A stretch of DNA of 33,001 nucleotides from CALFCX01 sp964603025 (GCA_964603025.1 CAZRTO010000006.1:1-33001), one strand, 5' to 3'; positions 1 through 8,193 are shown, numbered from the stretch's first letter. Notes: a model not told the origin generated them from the letters alone. Program-made: numbers and translations.

Positions 1-1811
1 CCGTTCCCGTCCACGGCAATGGAGGAATAGGAGCCGACCTTTAGTCCGTCGTCAATACAATATTCTTTCCATTGCCCTGAAGAGTTCGTTATATATTTGA
101 GCTTTTGAGAAGCCGCATCATAAGCGCTTATGTGTAGAATATCTGACGCCCCGCTGCTATCCACGGCAAGTGAAACATGGTGCATTTGCGTTGAAGAAAG
201 GATCTCGCTGGCGCTGGTCCATGAAGTGCCGGAATTATACGATCTGGCATATTTGAGCGAAGGCCCGCAAAAGATCGCATGAACATTTATCCACGATCCC
301 GTTCCAGACCCCAGCGCCATATCAAGATGAGAGTTTGACAAGCTGTAGTCATCTATGACTTCTTCAGTAAAATTCCCCAGAGGAGCCCTTGTTTTAGAAA
401 TTATTTCGCCGTCACCGTGCAATACAACATATACTTTAGCAGAGGAGTCGACCGCAAGAGCGCTCCGTCCAAAATTATCATTGCTTAACGCGCTGTCTGA
501 AATCGTTTCCGATAGCCATGACGATTCGAGGCTGGCGTACTTAACCTTTTTGTTCGCATAATCATAGTATGAGATATACGGCATGCCGCCTGGATCCAGA
601 GCAATGCTTGTAAATGCCCCGACTCCTCCGGTATCTACAGATGTCGGCGAGCCCCAAGCCGACGAATTGGCGTAATACAAGCTGGAGGAATTATAGTATG
701 AAATATGAGCTGTCCCTGAAGTTCCGATCGCCAGAGAAGTGTGCCCGCCGTCCACGCTGATCCCAGAGATGACTTCACTGCTTGACCATGAGCTCCCACT
801 ATAGGAGGCGTATTTTATTTTACCGCCGGCCTGGTCTAAGTAAACTATCCTGGGATTGTTTGAATATAAGGCAATAGATGCATATCTCCCAACATTCCCG
901 CCATCTATTACCCTTGCCTCAGTGGTGATAGAAATAGTATACGTTTCCGAGGTGATCGGACTGTTCACTTTTCCGGTCACGGCAGAAATGGCTCTTATGG
1001 TCTGGGTTTTGACCGGAGCGTTGGTGTCCAGCTCTATATCGACCGTCAGAGGACTGCTTCCGCTCCCGGCATATGATGTGTCGGAAGGCTCAGAGCCGTC
1101 GGTAGTGTAGTATATCGTAGATCCGCTTGAGCCCGTTATCACAACGGATTTGCTCGTAACGCCCTCAAAAGTTCCGCCGGCGGTGATGGAAGGGATACTT
1201 TCCTGTCCGATAAAATACGTGCCGGAGGCAATGCCGCTCGCACCCCAATCCGCACGAAAAGCCCGGGCTTTTAATGTTGTGGTGGCCGCTATCGTTATAG
1301 GGCCGGTATACGGCGTGGAGGCTTCCGTCGGAGTGCTTCCGTCGAGAGTATAGGTCATAGTAGCTCCGCTGGTAAGACAGGATATGGAAACATCCTGGGC
1401 TGAAGCATAGGTCCCAGCTTCAGGGCTGAATGTCGGAGTGGCGACGGTCCCTGTTATGTAATAATCCGCGCTGGTTATGGCACTGGGAACTTTTGGCGCC
1501 AGATACGCCTTGGCCTTTATCCTGACCGTCGCGCTGACGTTTATGGCGCCGGTATACTTGGTCGAGGTCTCTTTCGGCTCCGAATCGTCCGTTGTGTAAT
1601 ATATCGTTGCAGCAGACGTCGGGGAACTTATGGAAACTGTCTGGGCCGATGTATAAGTGCCTGAGGAAGGGCTGAAAACCGGTGCTTCCGCCACTGAATA
1701 CACATCCAGGCTGCCGCCGGTTTTGCCGCATCCAAAATTCACGGCAAGCGCACACAAGAGCAAGCCCGCAGCGGCAACAAAAAGCGCCGCACTTTTATAC
1801 TTTGACAGCAT
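1..1811 (-). CDS. Large surface lipoprotein with chitobiase-type repeats and a propeller-like region (3' end outside window)
   Basis: The frame is open from an ATG at 1811 to the left edge (about 603 codons), so the C-terminus is missing. AAGGA just upstream is the ribosome binding site. Residues 1-28 form a lipoprotein signal: positively charged start, hydrophobic stretch, then N-F-G-C with Cys28 as the likely lipidated residue. From about residue 37 to 290 there are three tandem domains like the Fn3-type C-terminal domain of chitobiase, with the recurring pattern F-S-P-x-x-G-T-Y, T-I-Y-Y-T-T-D-G-S-x-P and a final K-A-x-A strand. After about residue 295 come roughly 50-residue repeats with the pattern S-I-A-x-D-x-x-G, H-I-S-Y-Y-D and L-K-Y-A, which suggest a beta-propeller. 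Family knowledge suggests an outer-surface binding or adhesion protein; no catalytic motif is visible. Function is unknown; the lipoprotein and repeat calls are good. Confidence 0.8.
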   Translation of the reverse strand, partial: MLSKYKSAALFVAAAGLLLCALAVNFGCGKTGGSLDVYSVAEAPVFSPSSGTYTSAQTVSISSPTSAATIYYTTDDSEPKETSTKYTGAINVSATVRIKAKAYLAPKVPSAITSADYYITGTVATPTFSPEAGTYASAQDVSISCLTSGATMTYTLDGSTPTEASTPYTGPITIAATTTLKARAFRADWGASGIASGTYFIGQESIPSITAGGTFEGVTSKSVVITGSSGSTIYYTTDGSEPSDTSYAGSGSSPLTVDIELDTNAPVKTQTIRAISAVTGKVNSPITSETYTISITTEARVIDGGNVGRYASIALYSNNPRIVYLDQAGGKIKYASYSGSSWSSSEVISGISVDGGHTSLAIGTSGTAHISYYNSSSLYYANSSAWGSPTSVDTGGVGAFTSIALDPGGMPYISYYDYANKKVKYASLESSWLSETISDSALSNDNFGRSALAVDSSAKVYVVLHGDGEIISKTRAPLGNFTEEVIDDYSLSNSHLDMALGSGTGSWINVHAIFCGPSLKYARSYNSGTSWTSASEILSSTQMHHVSLAVDSSGASDILHISAYDAASQKLKYITNSSGQWKEYCIDDGLKVGSYSSIAVDGN

Positions 1812-1846
1812 TTTTCCTTAGGTAAATTATATCACCGCTGTCAAAG
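1800..1846 (-). promoter_or_regulatory. Promoter of the surface lipoprotein, framed by a 10-bp inverted repeat
   Basis: Read on the minus strand, a perfect TATAAT (1831 to 1826) lies 14 bases before the ATG, which would start the transcript near 1819 with almost no leader. A perfect 10-bp inverted repeat, CTTTGACAGC / GCTGTCAAAG (1837-1846 and 1800-1809), surrounds the -10 box, the ribosome binding site and the start codon. No well-spaced -35 hexamer is visible. The repeat could be an operator or, if transcription starts further upstream, a hairpin that hides the ribosome binding site. Confidence 0.4.
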
Positions 1847-1918
1847 AAGAATGACGGATGAAGGATGAAGGATGATGAATGAAGAGACAACACTATAAAT
1901 CCCCTTCCCTCGTCATCC
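1846..1918. repeat. Degenerate copy of the intergenic GGATGA-rich repeat
   Basis: The gap between the lipoprotein and the GH94 gene holds iterated GGATGA/GAATGA units and then a block AATCCCCTTCCCTCGT followed by CAT. The same block, with T for C, occurs again at 4467-4483 beside similar GATGA units. The two gaps therefore carry related copies of a dispersed non-coding repeat. This copy has lost most of the long hairpin of the other. Confidence 0.5.
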
Positions 1919-1925
1919 GCTCCCC

Positions 1926-4343
1926 TCACCCCATCAACACTCTGACCTTGTGTATCTTGCCGTCGCTGTGGGGATGTACCAGGTTCCCGTCTATCTTTTT
2001 ACCGTCAACCTCAACAGTCCGCACTCCGTGTTCGACACCGTTAGGATTTTCTATCTCTATCTCGTATACGGCACCCCTGAAAGGACGGGTTATTTTGCAT
2101 TTCTTCCACTTGGAAGGGATGCACGGGTCGATCCTCAAGCCTTCAAACTCGCGTCTCGCGCCCAAGACCCATTCGGTCGCTACCATGAACGTCCAGCCGG
2201 CCGTGCCGGTGAGCCAGGTGTAAGCCCCTTCGCCGTAAGCATAAGGATGATCGGGCCCTATCAAATACTCGGCGTAGGTGTACGGCTCTGCTTTGTACAA
2301 CTCTATGTTCTTTTGTTTGTTCGGCATTATCTTGCACATTTCCCTGTAGGCGGTATCGCCCATGCCCAGCTTGGCGTAAGCGGCTATCATAAATGTCTGG
2401 GCGTGGCAGAACACGGCGGCGTTCTCCTTTGTCCCCTGAGAGAACATTGCGATACGCCCAAGTCCCGGATCAAAAACAGTGTAAGCAGGCGCCAAAAGCG
2501 CCATGCCGTGTGGACCGGTCAGATGTTTTTCTACGGATCCCAGCATTGTGTCCAGCCTGTCCTCTGGCACGAGCCCGGCAAGCACCGCCCACGACTGTGA
2601 GTTGAGGAATATTTTGCCTTCCTTGTTCTTCGAGGAACCGAAGGGCACGAGGTCATCATTATAGCCTGCAAGATACCATCTTCCGTCCCAGCCGCTCTCG
2701 TTTATTTTTTCGGACATCGATAAGGCTTTCGCAAGAAGATCCTCTTTTATTTGCTCCTTGCCTATTATCCCGGCAAGCTCTGCCAGGTTTTTCAGCGCCC
2801 GCACTAGAGCGATCGCAAGCCAGACGCTTTCGCCTATCTGCTTTCTGCCGGCCATGTCGAGAGCATCGTTCCAGTCAGCCTCTCCGACACGCGGAAGCCC
2901 GTGCACGCTCACGTCGTTATACGTGAAATTAAGCTGCGCCAGCAGGTGGTCGAACAGAGTTCCCTTGCCGTCCTCTATTGACCCGCCGTGCCAGTTTATA
3001 TCGGTTTTTGTTCCTCCCTCTCTCCACCGGTCCTTCAGCCACGGCACCTCCTCAAAAAGGATGTCCTTATCTCCCGTTTCTCTGACATATGCCGCAACGG
3101 ACGGAGTCAGCCACGTCGGATGGTCTTTGAACGGCCTGTTGGAATACGGCCCGTAAGTATCTGACCAGCCGGGAGCCATTGTCCCGTCCCTCCTTGTTAA
3201 AGAGGCGACCTTCAGCATCTTTGCCTTTGCCAGGTCCGGATTGATGGAAAGTATGGATTCACTGTCCTGGCAGGAATCTCTCAGACCGCGGCCGCCCTGG
3301 CCTTCATGGTAAAAGGACGGGGACCTGCTCCACATATTGCACATATAGAGCTGGTATTTCACCCAGTTATTCACCATTACGTCAAAATCCTTGTCCGGTG
3401 TCTCTACTTTTACCGGAGCCAGAGCTGCGGCCCAGTGCGCGGTCGTATATTCAAGTGCTTTGGCGGCGGCTTTTTTGTCCTTGAATTTTTTTATTATGCG
3501 CTCGGCGTCCTTTTGTCCGGCGGTCTGACCCAATATGAACTGAAGCTCCTTTTCCTCTCCCGGCTTCAGCGTGATCTTGTTCTGGAGAACGGCGACAGGC
3601 TCTTCACCGTCGCAGATGCTCTGCGTGCATTTACCCTTAAAGACCCCTTCGGGCTCCTGGCATGTATTGCCTCTGCCCAGGAACCTGGCTTTGTTGCAGT
3701 CCCAGCCAGAGACTTTTTCGCTGGAGGAAAAGAAAAGCACGTAAGGATTGTTCTTGATGTTGAACTCTTCGTAAAAAGCTGTTTTTCTGGCGAATATCGA
3801 GGAGGCGTCCTTGTCGAACGCTACCCTGTTCCAAAGTATGGAAATGTTGTAAAAAGTTATATAGTCGGCGCTGCCGATGAACCATTCAAGATAGCCGAAA
3901 ATATTGAGCTTTTTCGTCTTTTTTGTCGTGTTCCTGATCTTTACTTTCCATATTTCGCACGGCTCGTCTGTGGGAACAAAGTATGTCGTCTGGGCTTCTA
4001 TGCCGGCCACTTTTGTTTTTATGATCTGATAGCCGAAGCCCACTCTGCACTCATAGCTGTCATATTTTGCGCGGATCGGCTCCCATGAAACGCTGAACGC
4101 TTTTTTTGTTTCATCGTCCTGAACGAACACATATCTTCCGGGACGCCCCTGGTGCAGATTCTGGCCGACCCAGTACATCATCCGCTCCGTTTTTGAATCC
4201 TTGTAGAAGCTGTAGCCCGCGGCGGTCTGCGAAATGACCGCACAGTATTTTTCGTTCGTGAGATAATTGCCCCAGGGTCTCGGTGTGTTAGGGTCCGTTA
4301 TTATGAACTCTTTTCCATCCTGTGAAAAATTGCCGTACTTCAT
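1926..4343 (-). CDS. GH94 family sugar phosphorylase (cellobiose/chitobiose phosphorylase-like)
   Basis: This 805-residue protein has full GH94 length and layout: an N-terminal beta-sandwich (about 1-270), a linker helix, an (alpha/alpha)6 barrel and a C-terminal beta domain ending in V-L-M-G. The start M-K-Y-G-x-F with P-x-P-W-x-N-Y-L is typical of cellobiose and chitobiose phosphorylases. The general acid is probably Asp490 in A-D-W-N-D (489-493). G-R-G-L-R-D (351-356) fits the sugar site, and T-G-T-A-G-W (712-717) fits the phosphate-binding loop. The family cleaves a beta-linked disaccharide with phosphate to a sugar 1-phosphate plus free sugar, in the cytoplasm. The N-terminal half resembles N,N'-diacetylchitobiose phosphorylases, and nearby glmS would fit an aminosugar product, but substrate cannot be read from sequence. 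AAAGGTG lies 10 bases before the ATG. Confidence 0.9.
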   Translation of the reverse strand: MKYGNFSQDGKEFIITDPNTPRPWGNYLTNEKYCAVISQTAAGYSFYKDSKTERMMYWVGQNLHQGRPGRYVFVQDDETKKAFSVSWEPIRAKYDSYECRVGFGYQIIKTKVAGIEAQTTYFVPTDEPCEIWKVKIRNTTKKTKKLNIFGYLEWFIGSADYITFYNISILWNRVAFDKDASSIFARKTAFYEEFNIKNNPYVLFFSSSEKVSGWDCNKARFLGRGNTCQEPEGVFKGKCTQSICDGEEPVAVLQNKITLKPGEEKELQFILGQTAGQKDAERIIKKFKDKKAAAKALEYTTAHWAAALAPVKVETPDKDFDVMVNNWVKYQLYMCNMWSRSPSFYHEGQGGRGLRDSCQDSESILSINPDLAKAKMLKVASLTRRDGTMAPGWSDTYGPYSNRPFKDHPTWLTPSVAAYVRETGDKDILFEEVPWLKDRWREGGTKTDINWHGGSIEDGKGTLFDHLLAQLNFTYNDVSVHGLPRVGEADWNDALDMAGRKQIGESVWLAIALVRALKNLAELAGIIGKEQIKEDLLAKALSMSEKINESGWDGRWYLAGYNDDLVPFGSSKNKEGKIFLNSQSWAVLAGLVPEDRLDTMLGSVEKHLTGPHGMALLAPAYTVFDPGLGRIAMFSQGTKENAAVFCHAQTFMIAAYAKLGMGDTAYREMCKIMPNKQKNIELYKAEPYTYAEYLIGPDHPYAYGEGAYTWLTGTAGWTFMVATEWVLGARREFEGLRIDPCIPSKWKKCKITRPFRGAVYEIEIENPNGVEHGVRTVEVDGKKIDGNLVHPHSDGKIHKVRVLMG

Positions 4344-4432
4344 GCCAGAAAAACACCTTTCTAAGATTATTGTGTTCTATCTCGATTTTATCATATAGTC
4401 ATTGGGTGTTCAGGCAAGTTTGGAGGGATGAA

Positions 4433-4516
4433 GGATGACGGATGAAGAATGACGAGGAAAAGGCAAATCCCCTTCCCTCGTTATTCCTGCCGGCAGGCTG
4501 GCTTCATCCGTCATCC
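4433..4516. repeat. Long imperfect inverted repeat with a palindromic insert
   Basis: A perfect 15-bp inverted repeat (4433-4447 against 4502-4516, GGATGACGGATGAAG / its complement) continues inward with a 10-bp arm (4448-4457 against 4476-4485) that has one G-T wobble. The right side is interrupted by an extra 16 bases (4486-4501) containing the 12-bp palindrome CCTGCCGGCAGG. The outer right arm reaches the last base before the glmS stop codon sense, so the hairpin sits right behind glmS and before the GH94 gene. It could act as a transcription barrier, but no T-run follows. It looks like a small mobile or dispersed palindrome. Confidence 0.65.
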
Positions 4517-6345
4517 TACTCCACCGTCACGCTCTTTGCCAGATTCCGCGGCTGGTCCACATGGCAGCCGCGCTTGACCGCGATATAATACGCAAGGAGC
4601 TGTAGAGGAACTACCGCGAGTATGGCGGAAAGAGTTTCCCTGGTTTTCGGCAGGTATATCACATCATTCGCCTTTTTGCCTATGCCCCTGTCGCCTTCGG
4701 TAGCCAGCGCTATGACCCTGCCGCCGCGAGCGTTCACCTCTTCTATATTGCCTAGGATCTTTTCGTATCTTCTTCCGGATAGCGCCAGCACAACTACCGG
4801 CATGTTCTCGTCGATCAGAGCTATGGGGCCGTGCTTCATCTCCGCGGCCGGGTACCCTTCGGCGTGAATGTACGATATCTCTTTTAGCTTGAGCGCTCCT
4901 TCAAGCGCCGCGGGAAATCCCTCCCCGCGTCCCAGGTAAAGCGCGTTGGTGGCCCCGCAGTATTTTTCCGCGATCTTTTCTATCCTGTCCTCGGAGGCCA
5001 GTACCTGCTCCACTTTGTTAGGGATCTCAAAAAGGCTGTGCAGCCTGCTCTCAAAATTGGATCGGGAAAGCCGGCCTTTTTTACGACCGAAGTGCAGGGC
5101 CAGCAGGAACAATACCGCCACCTGGGTCGTAAAGGCTTTGGTCGAAGCCACTCCTATCTCCGGGCCCGCGGCGGTATATATGACCCCGTCGGATTCTCTC
5201 GCGATGGAAGAGGAAAAAACATTGCATATCGATATGACCTTGGCGCCGTGTTTCTTGGCCTCCTGTATCGCCCCCAGGGTATCCGCGGTCTCGCCCGACT
5301 GGCTGATAGCGATCACAAGAGTGTTCTTGTCGATTATGGGCATCCTGTACCTGAATTCGGCCGCGTATTCCACCTCAGACGGTATCTTGGCGTAGTATTC
5401 GAGATAATACTCGCCTATCAAAGCGGCATGCCATGAGGTCCCGCATGCGGTAAGCACTATCCTTTTTACGGAAGAAATGTCCTTTTCCGAGAGATTCAGG
5501 TCCTTGAATCGGATGTTCTTTTTTTGCCTGTCCACTATTCCGCAGATCGTGTCTATTATGGCCTTTGGCTGCTCGTGTATCTCCTTGAGCATGAAATGCG
5601 CATAGCCCGATTTTTCAGCGGAGACGGGGTCCCACGATATCAGCGTTTCATTCCTTTTTACGACGGATTTTGTCAAGGAAAATATTTTCACTCGGTCTTT
5701 TGAGACCGAGGCTATATCTCCGTCTTCCAGGGTTACGATCCTTGAGGAATATTTGACCATGGCTGGAACATCGCTTGAAATGAAGTTCTCTTTTTCGCCC
5801 ACGCCGATTATAAGAGGGCTGCCTTTCCTGGCGACTATGATCCTGTCCGGGTATTTCTTAAAAATGACCGCTATGGCATAAGAGCCCTTGAGTTTTTTGA
5901 GCGCGAGCTTGACGGCGGTCTCGGGGCCGCGGCGCGAATGCTCCTCTATAAGATGCGCGATCACCTCGGTGTCCGTCTGGGATACAAAGACATGCCCCCT
6001 GGAACACAATCCGCGCTTAAGCTCTTCGTAGTTCTCTATTATCCCGTTGTGGACCAGGGCGATATTGCCGGAGCAGTCGGTATGAGGATGGGCGTTCTCT
6101 TTTGAAGGCTGTCCGTGCGTGGCCCACCTTGTGTGACCGATCCCCACATGGGAGCGCCGCCTGCCCTCGGCTATGGCCTTTTCAAGGTCGGCGATCTTTC
6201 CTACGGACTTTTCAATATGTATCTTCTTGCCGGATATTACCGCTATGCCAGAAGAGTCATATCCCCTGTACTCTAGCTTGCGCAAACCTTCTACAAGTAT
6301 GGGGACGGAATCTTTCTCCCCTATGTAGCCGAATATCCCGCACAT
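4516..6345 (-). CDS. glmS: Glutamine--fructose-6-phosphate aminotransferase (isomerizing)
   Basis: The enzyme makes glucosamine 6-phosphate from fructose 6-phosphate and glutamine, the first step to UDP-GlcNAc for peptidoglycan and other envelope glycans. The 609 residues match the usual length. M-C-G-I-F-G-Y-I-G at the N-terminus places the Cys2 nucleophile of the Ntn glutaminase domain (about 1-220). Two SIS sugar-isomerase domains follow, with S-C/T-A-C-G-T-S, S-Q-S-G-E-T and S-T-K-A-F-T motifs, and the protein ends in the conserved L-A-K-S-V-T-V-E. The start lies 9 bases after the stop of the sugar-binding lipoprotein gene, with only a weak AAAGAG upstream, so translation is probably coupled. 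No glmS ribozyme can fit in that gap, so control must come from the upstream promoter or another mechanism. Confidence 0.97.
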   Translation of the reverse strand: MCGIFGYIGEKDSVPILVEGLRKLEYRGYDSSGIAVISGKKIHIEKSVGKIADLEKAIAEGRRRSHVGIGHTRWATHGQPSKENAHPHTDCSGNIALVHNGIIENYEELKRGLCSRGHVFVSQTDTEVIAHLIEEHSRRGPETAVKLALKKLKGSYAIAVIFKKYPDRIIVARKGSPLIIGVGEKENFISSDVPAMVKYSSRIVTLEDGDIASVSKDRVKIFSLTKSVVKRNETLISWDPVSAEKSGYAHFMLKEIHEQPKAIIDTICGIVDRQKKNIRFKDLNLSEKDISSVKRIVLTACGTSWHAALIGEYYLEYYAKIPSEVEYAAEFRYRMPIIDKNTLVIAISQSGETADTLGAIQEAKKHGAKVISICNVFSSSIARESDGVIYTAAGPEIGVASTKAFTTQVAVLFLLALHFGRKKGRLSRSNFESRLHSLFEIPNKVEQVLASEDRIEKIAEKYCGATNALYLGRGEGFPAALEGALKLKEISYIHAEGYPAAEMKHGPIALIDENMPVVVLALSGRRYEKILGNIEEVNARGGRVIALATEGDRGIGKKANDVIYLPKTRETLSAILAVVPLQLLAYYIAVKRGCHVDQPRNLAKSVTVE

Positions 6346-6354
6346 AAGATAGTA

Positions 6355-7728
6355 TTATCTCTTTGCCTGCTTAAGAACCGAGTCTATCTCTCTGGCGGCC
6401 GCGTCCAGGCCGGTCTTCACGACGGACCTGAGCTGTTCGTCCTCGGCCGCGAGCACATGGTCCCATATTATCCCGAGACGTCTTGTCAATATCGGCTCTA
6501 TCAGCCCCCATGCCGGTATGCACGGATATGTCCTGCCGTATTTTATGGTCTCTTTGAACTGGCTCCTGAACTGGTCCGAGGAAAAATACGGATCATCGAA
6601 CGCCGTTTTGATGGACGGAAGGAATCCAGTGGATTTTGCGTATTCCACCTGAGCTTTCTGGGAGACCAGATGTTTGACCACCTGCCAGGCGGCTTCCGGG
6701 TTCTTGCTGTTCTTGAATATCGCAAGATTGCTGCCGCCGACAAAAGTGTACCTGCCCTTGGGTCCTGCAGGATACGATGCGACAGAAAAATTCCTTGAGG
6801 CGATGGACCCGTAGGAGCCCCCCTGTTCCGGAGGGAGGGTCAATGTTTTTATTTCGTAAGGGCCGTCGAAATACATAGCATAAGAACCGTTGTTAAAATT
6901 GCTGCTCACCTGAGCGGTATTAAGCTCAAGCGCATCAAGCGGAATATAACCCTTTTTGACAAGGCTGACATAGTAGAGCATGCCTTCCACGGCGGCTTCG
7001 CTGTTTATGGCCGCGGACTTCCTGTCCTTGGAGAGAAAGTCCCCTCCGGCAGCCCATATCCAAGGGGCAACATTGTGGATCACGTTCCAGTCGTTCTTGC
7101 CGGGTATCCCCATCGGATATACCCGCACGCCTTCTATTTCCAGCTCCGCTTCCTTGATGGATTTGAGAGTGCTTTCAAATGCGCTCCATGTTTTAAGATC
7201 GTCGGATGTAAGCCTGAGCTGTCTGAATACATCTGTCCTGAAGAACATGGCCCTTGAATCCACGAACCAAGGGATCGCCGTTACAGTTCCGGAACCCTCA
7301 AGGCCGCTTGATACCCACGCGGCATCTATAAAAGAGGCGCCCCCGCCTATTTCATCGACCTTGTCCTTTAGGTCGGAAAGCGCGCCCATGGCGGATATGG
7401 CTCCCACCCATGTGCTGCCCAACTGTACTATGTCCGGGGTATCTCCTGAAGTGGCGGCCGTGGTTATTTTGGTCCATGCGGATCCCCAGTCCACCGAGGT
7501 AACTACAATCTCTATGTCCGGGTTTGCTTTTTTGAAGGGGGCAAGGACTGCTTCAATGTCCTTTATCGGCTCCATGCTGTTGGGCATGACCCACATCTGT
7601 ATGACTTTTTTTCCGGAAGAAGCCGTTTTGGAAGGACCCGAACCGTTATTTTCCGAGGGACCGCCGCAACCGAACATAGACACGGAAACGCTGAATATGA
7701 GCGCAAGGATCAACGCGGACTTTTTCAT
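6355..7728 (-). CDS. ABC transporter sugar-binding lipoprotein (family 1 solute-binding protein)
   Basis: This 457-residue secreted binding protein has a lipoprotein signal (M-K-K, hydrophobic stretch, M-F-G-C with Cys21) and a Ser/Gly-rich linker. The body is typical of the maltose-binding-like family 1: an early W-V-M-P, then P-D-I-V-Q-L-G-S-T-W, A-I-P-W-F-V-D, and a late F-V-G-G-S-N-L-A-I-F-K. I chose the ATG at 7728 because AAGGAGG stands just before it and the signal peptide starts there; an earlier in-frame start at 7824 would add 32 residues of unlikely sequence overlapping the promoter. No permease or ATPase gene lies nearby, so it must share a transporter encoded elsewhere. It appears to be the first gene of a unit with glmS, which hints at an aminosugar or oligosaccharide ligand, but this is inference. 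Confidence 0.9.
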   Translation of the reverse strand: MKKSALILALIFSVSVSMFGCGGPSENNGSGPSKTASSGKKVIQMWVMPNSMEPIKDIEAVLAPFKKANPDIEIVVTSVDWGSAWTKITTAATSGDTPDIVQLGSTWVGAISAMGALSDLKDKVDEIGGGASFIDAAWVSSGLEGSGTVTAIPWFVDSRAMFFRTDVFRQLRLTSDDLKTWSAFESTLKSIKEAELEIEGVRVYPMGIPGKNDWNVIHNVAPWIWAAGGDFLSKDRKSAAINSEAAVEGMLYYVSLVKKGYIPLDALELNTAQVSSNFNNGSYAMYFDGPYEIKTLTLPPEQGGSYGSIASRNFSVASYPAGPKGRYTFVGGSNLAIFKNSKNPEAAWQVVKHLVSQKAQVEYAKSTGFLPSIKTAFDDPYFSSDQFRSQFKETIKYGRTYPCIPAWGLIEPILTRRLGIIWDHVLAAEDEQLRSVVKTGLDAAAREIDSVLKQAKR

Positions 7729-7805
7729 GACCTTCCTCCTTGAATTATGGACTTGATCAGGACGGTATGCCAGGCTCAAAATAGAGGGCAGTCCGTATTG
7801 ACTAA

Positions 7806-7834
7806 ACTTTACCATATCCCGCAATTGTTGTAAA
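7806..7834 (-). promoter_or_regulatory. Promoter for the sugar-binding protein-glmS unit
   Basis: On the minus strand TTTACA (7834-7829) and TAAAGT (7811-7806) are separated by 17 bases. The predicted start, near 7799, leaves a leader of about 70 bases before the ATG at 7728. It stands back to back with the plus-strand promoter at 7841-7870. Confidence 0.6.
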
Positions 7835-7840
7835 CGGCGC

Positions 7841-7870
7841 TTGACAGCCGGCGGGCGCGTTTGGTAGATT
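7841..7870 (+). promoter_or_regulatory. Sigma70-type promoter in front of the structured RNA
   Basis: A perfect TTGACA (7841-7846) is followed after 18 bases by TAGATT (7865-7870), giving a predicted start near 7877. There is no reading frame for about 300 bases downstream, only strongly structured sequence ending in a T-run, so this promoter probably serves a non-coding RNA. Confidence 0.6.
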
Positions 7871-7876
7871 TACTGT

Positions 7877-8176
7877 ACAAGGCGTTGATGCGGTGAAAAT
7901 CCGCGGAGCCGAACGGCTGGATCCGCCATTCAAAAGCCCGTTCTTTCCGATAACCGAAACGGGCTAATACCCTGCCCCGAAAGGCTTTGCCCGGTACGGA
8001 AAGGGTTATCCTAGAGTCCGGGATGGTTCTTGGATCTTGCGGGAATAGAAAGAAGGACCCGCCGTTACGTGATCCCGCGTTAGCGGATAAAATGCCTCTT
8101 ACTTTCAGGGCGACGACAACACTGGCGTGAATGTCGTCCACGCAGGTGGGTCCGGAAGTAACGGGGCGTTTTTTTT
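7877..8176 (+). ncRNA. Candidate structured non-coding RNA, family not recognised
   Basis: The stretch from the promoter to an eight-T run is dense in perfect complementary arms. They are: 7903-7910 with 7915-7926 (two stems around a GAAC loop), 7936-7942 with 7958-7964 (GCCCGTT/AACGGGC), 7967-7973 with 8002-8009 (one bulge), 8039-8044 with 8073-8078, 8112-8118 with 8132-8138 (GACGACA/TGTCGTC), 8055-8060 with 8148-8153 (GGACCC/GGGTCC) and 8062-8068 with 8158-8164 (CCGTTAC/GTAACGG). The last two pairs cross each other, which makes an H-type pseudoknot. I compared the sequence by eye with RNase P RNA, tmRNA, SRP RNA, 6S RNA and common riboswitches and did not find their conserved cores. It could also be a long leader of the tlpA gene, but the T-run and a separate -10 box for that gene argue for an independent RNA. 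Confidence 0.55.
8158..8176 (+). terminator. Probable intrinsic terminator of the structured RNA
   Basis: GTAACGGGGCG followed directly by eight T residues (8169-8176). The G-rich strand pairs with 8062-8068, nearly 100 bases upstream, rather than with an adjacent arm, so the geometry is unusual for a simple hairpin terminator. Confidence 0.45.
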
Positions 8177-8180
8177 GGTG

Positions 8181-8186
8181 TACAAT
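8181..8186 (+). promoter_or_regulatory. -10 box of the thioredoxin-like gene (leaderless start)
   Basis: TACAAT ends 7 bases before the ATG at 8194, so transcription would start at or next to the initiation codon. There is no Shine-Dalgarno sequence before this ATG. No convincing -35 hexamer is visible. Confidence 0.4.
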
Positions 8187-8193
8187 TATACCA

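Noticed and set aside
1800..1846. An invertible (phase-variable) promoter
   Set aside because: The segment between the repeats is only 27 bases, far shorter than known invertible promoters, and no recombinase gene is nearby; kept only as a possible operator or hairpin.
3306..4088. A 260-codon plus-strand frame inside the GH94 gene
   Set aside because: Entirely opposite a conserved, full-length enzyme; no start site or motif.
6346..7800. A glmS ribozyme before glmS
   Set aside because: Only 9 bases separate glmS from the upstream gene, and the upstream leader lacks the ribozyme core when read on the minus strand.
7945..8010. A resemblance to a 16S rRNA segment (GATAAC, GAAACGG, GCTAATACC)
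   Set aside because: The match is limited to about 20 bases and does not extend into neighbouring rRNA helices, so I treat it as chance.
7809..8141. A 110-codon open frame on the minus strand over the structured RNA
   Set aside because: It overlaps two promoters and all the RNA stems, has no ribosome binding site and no protein-like pattern.
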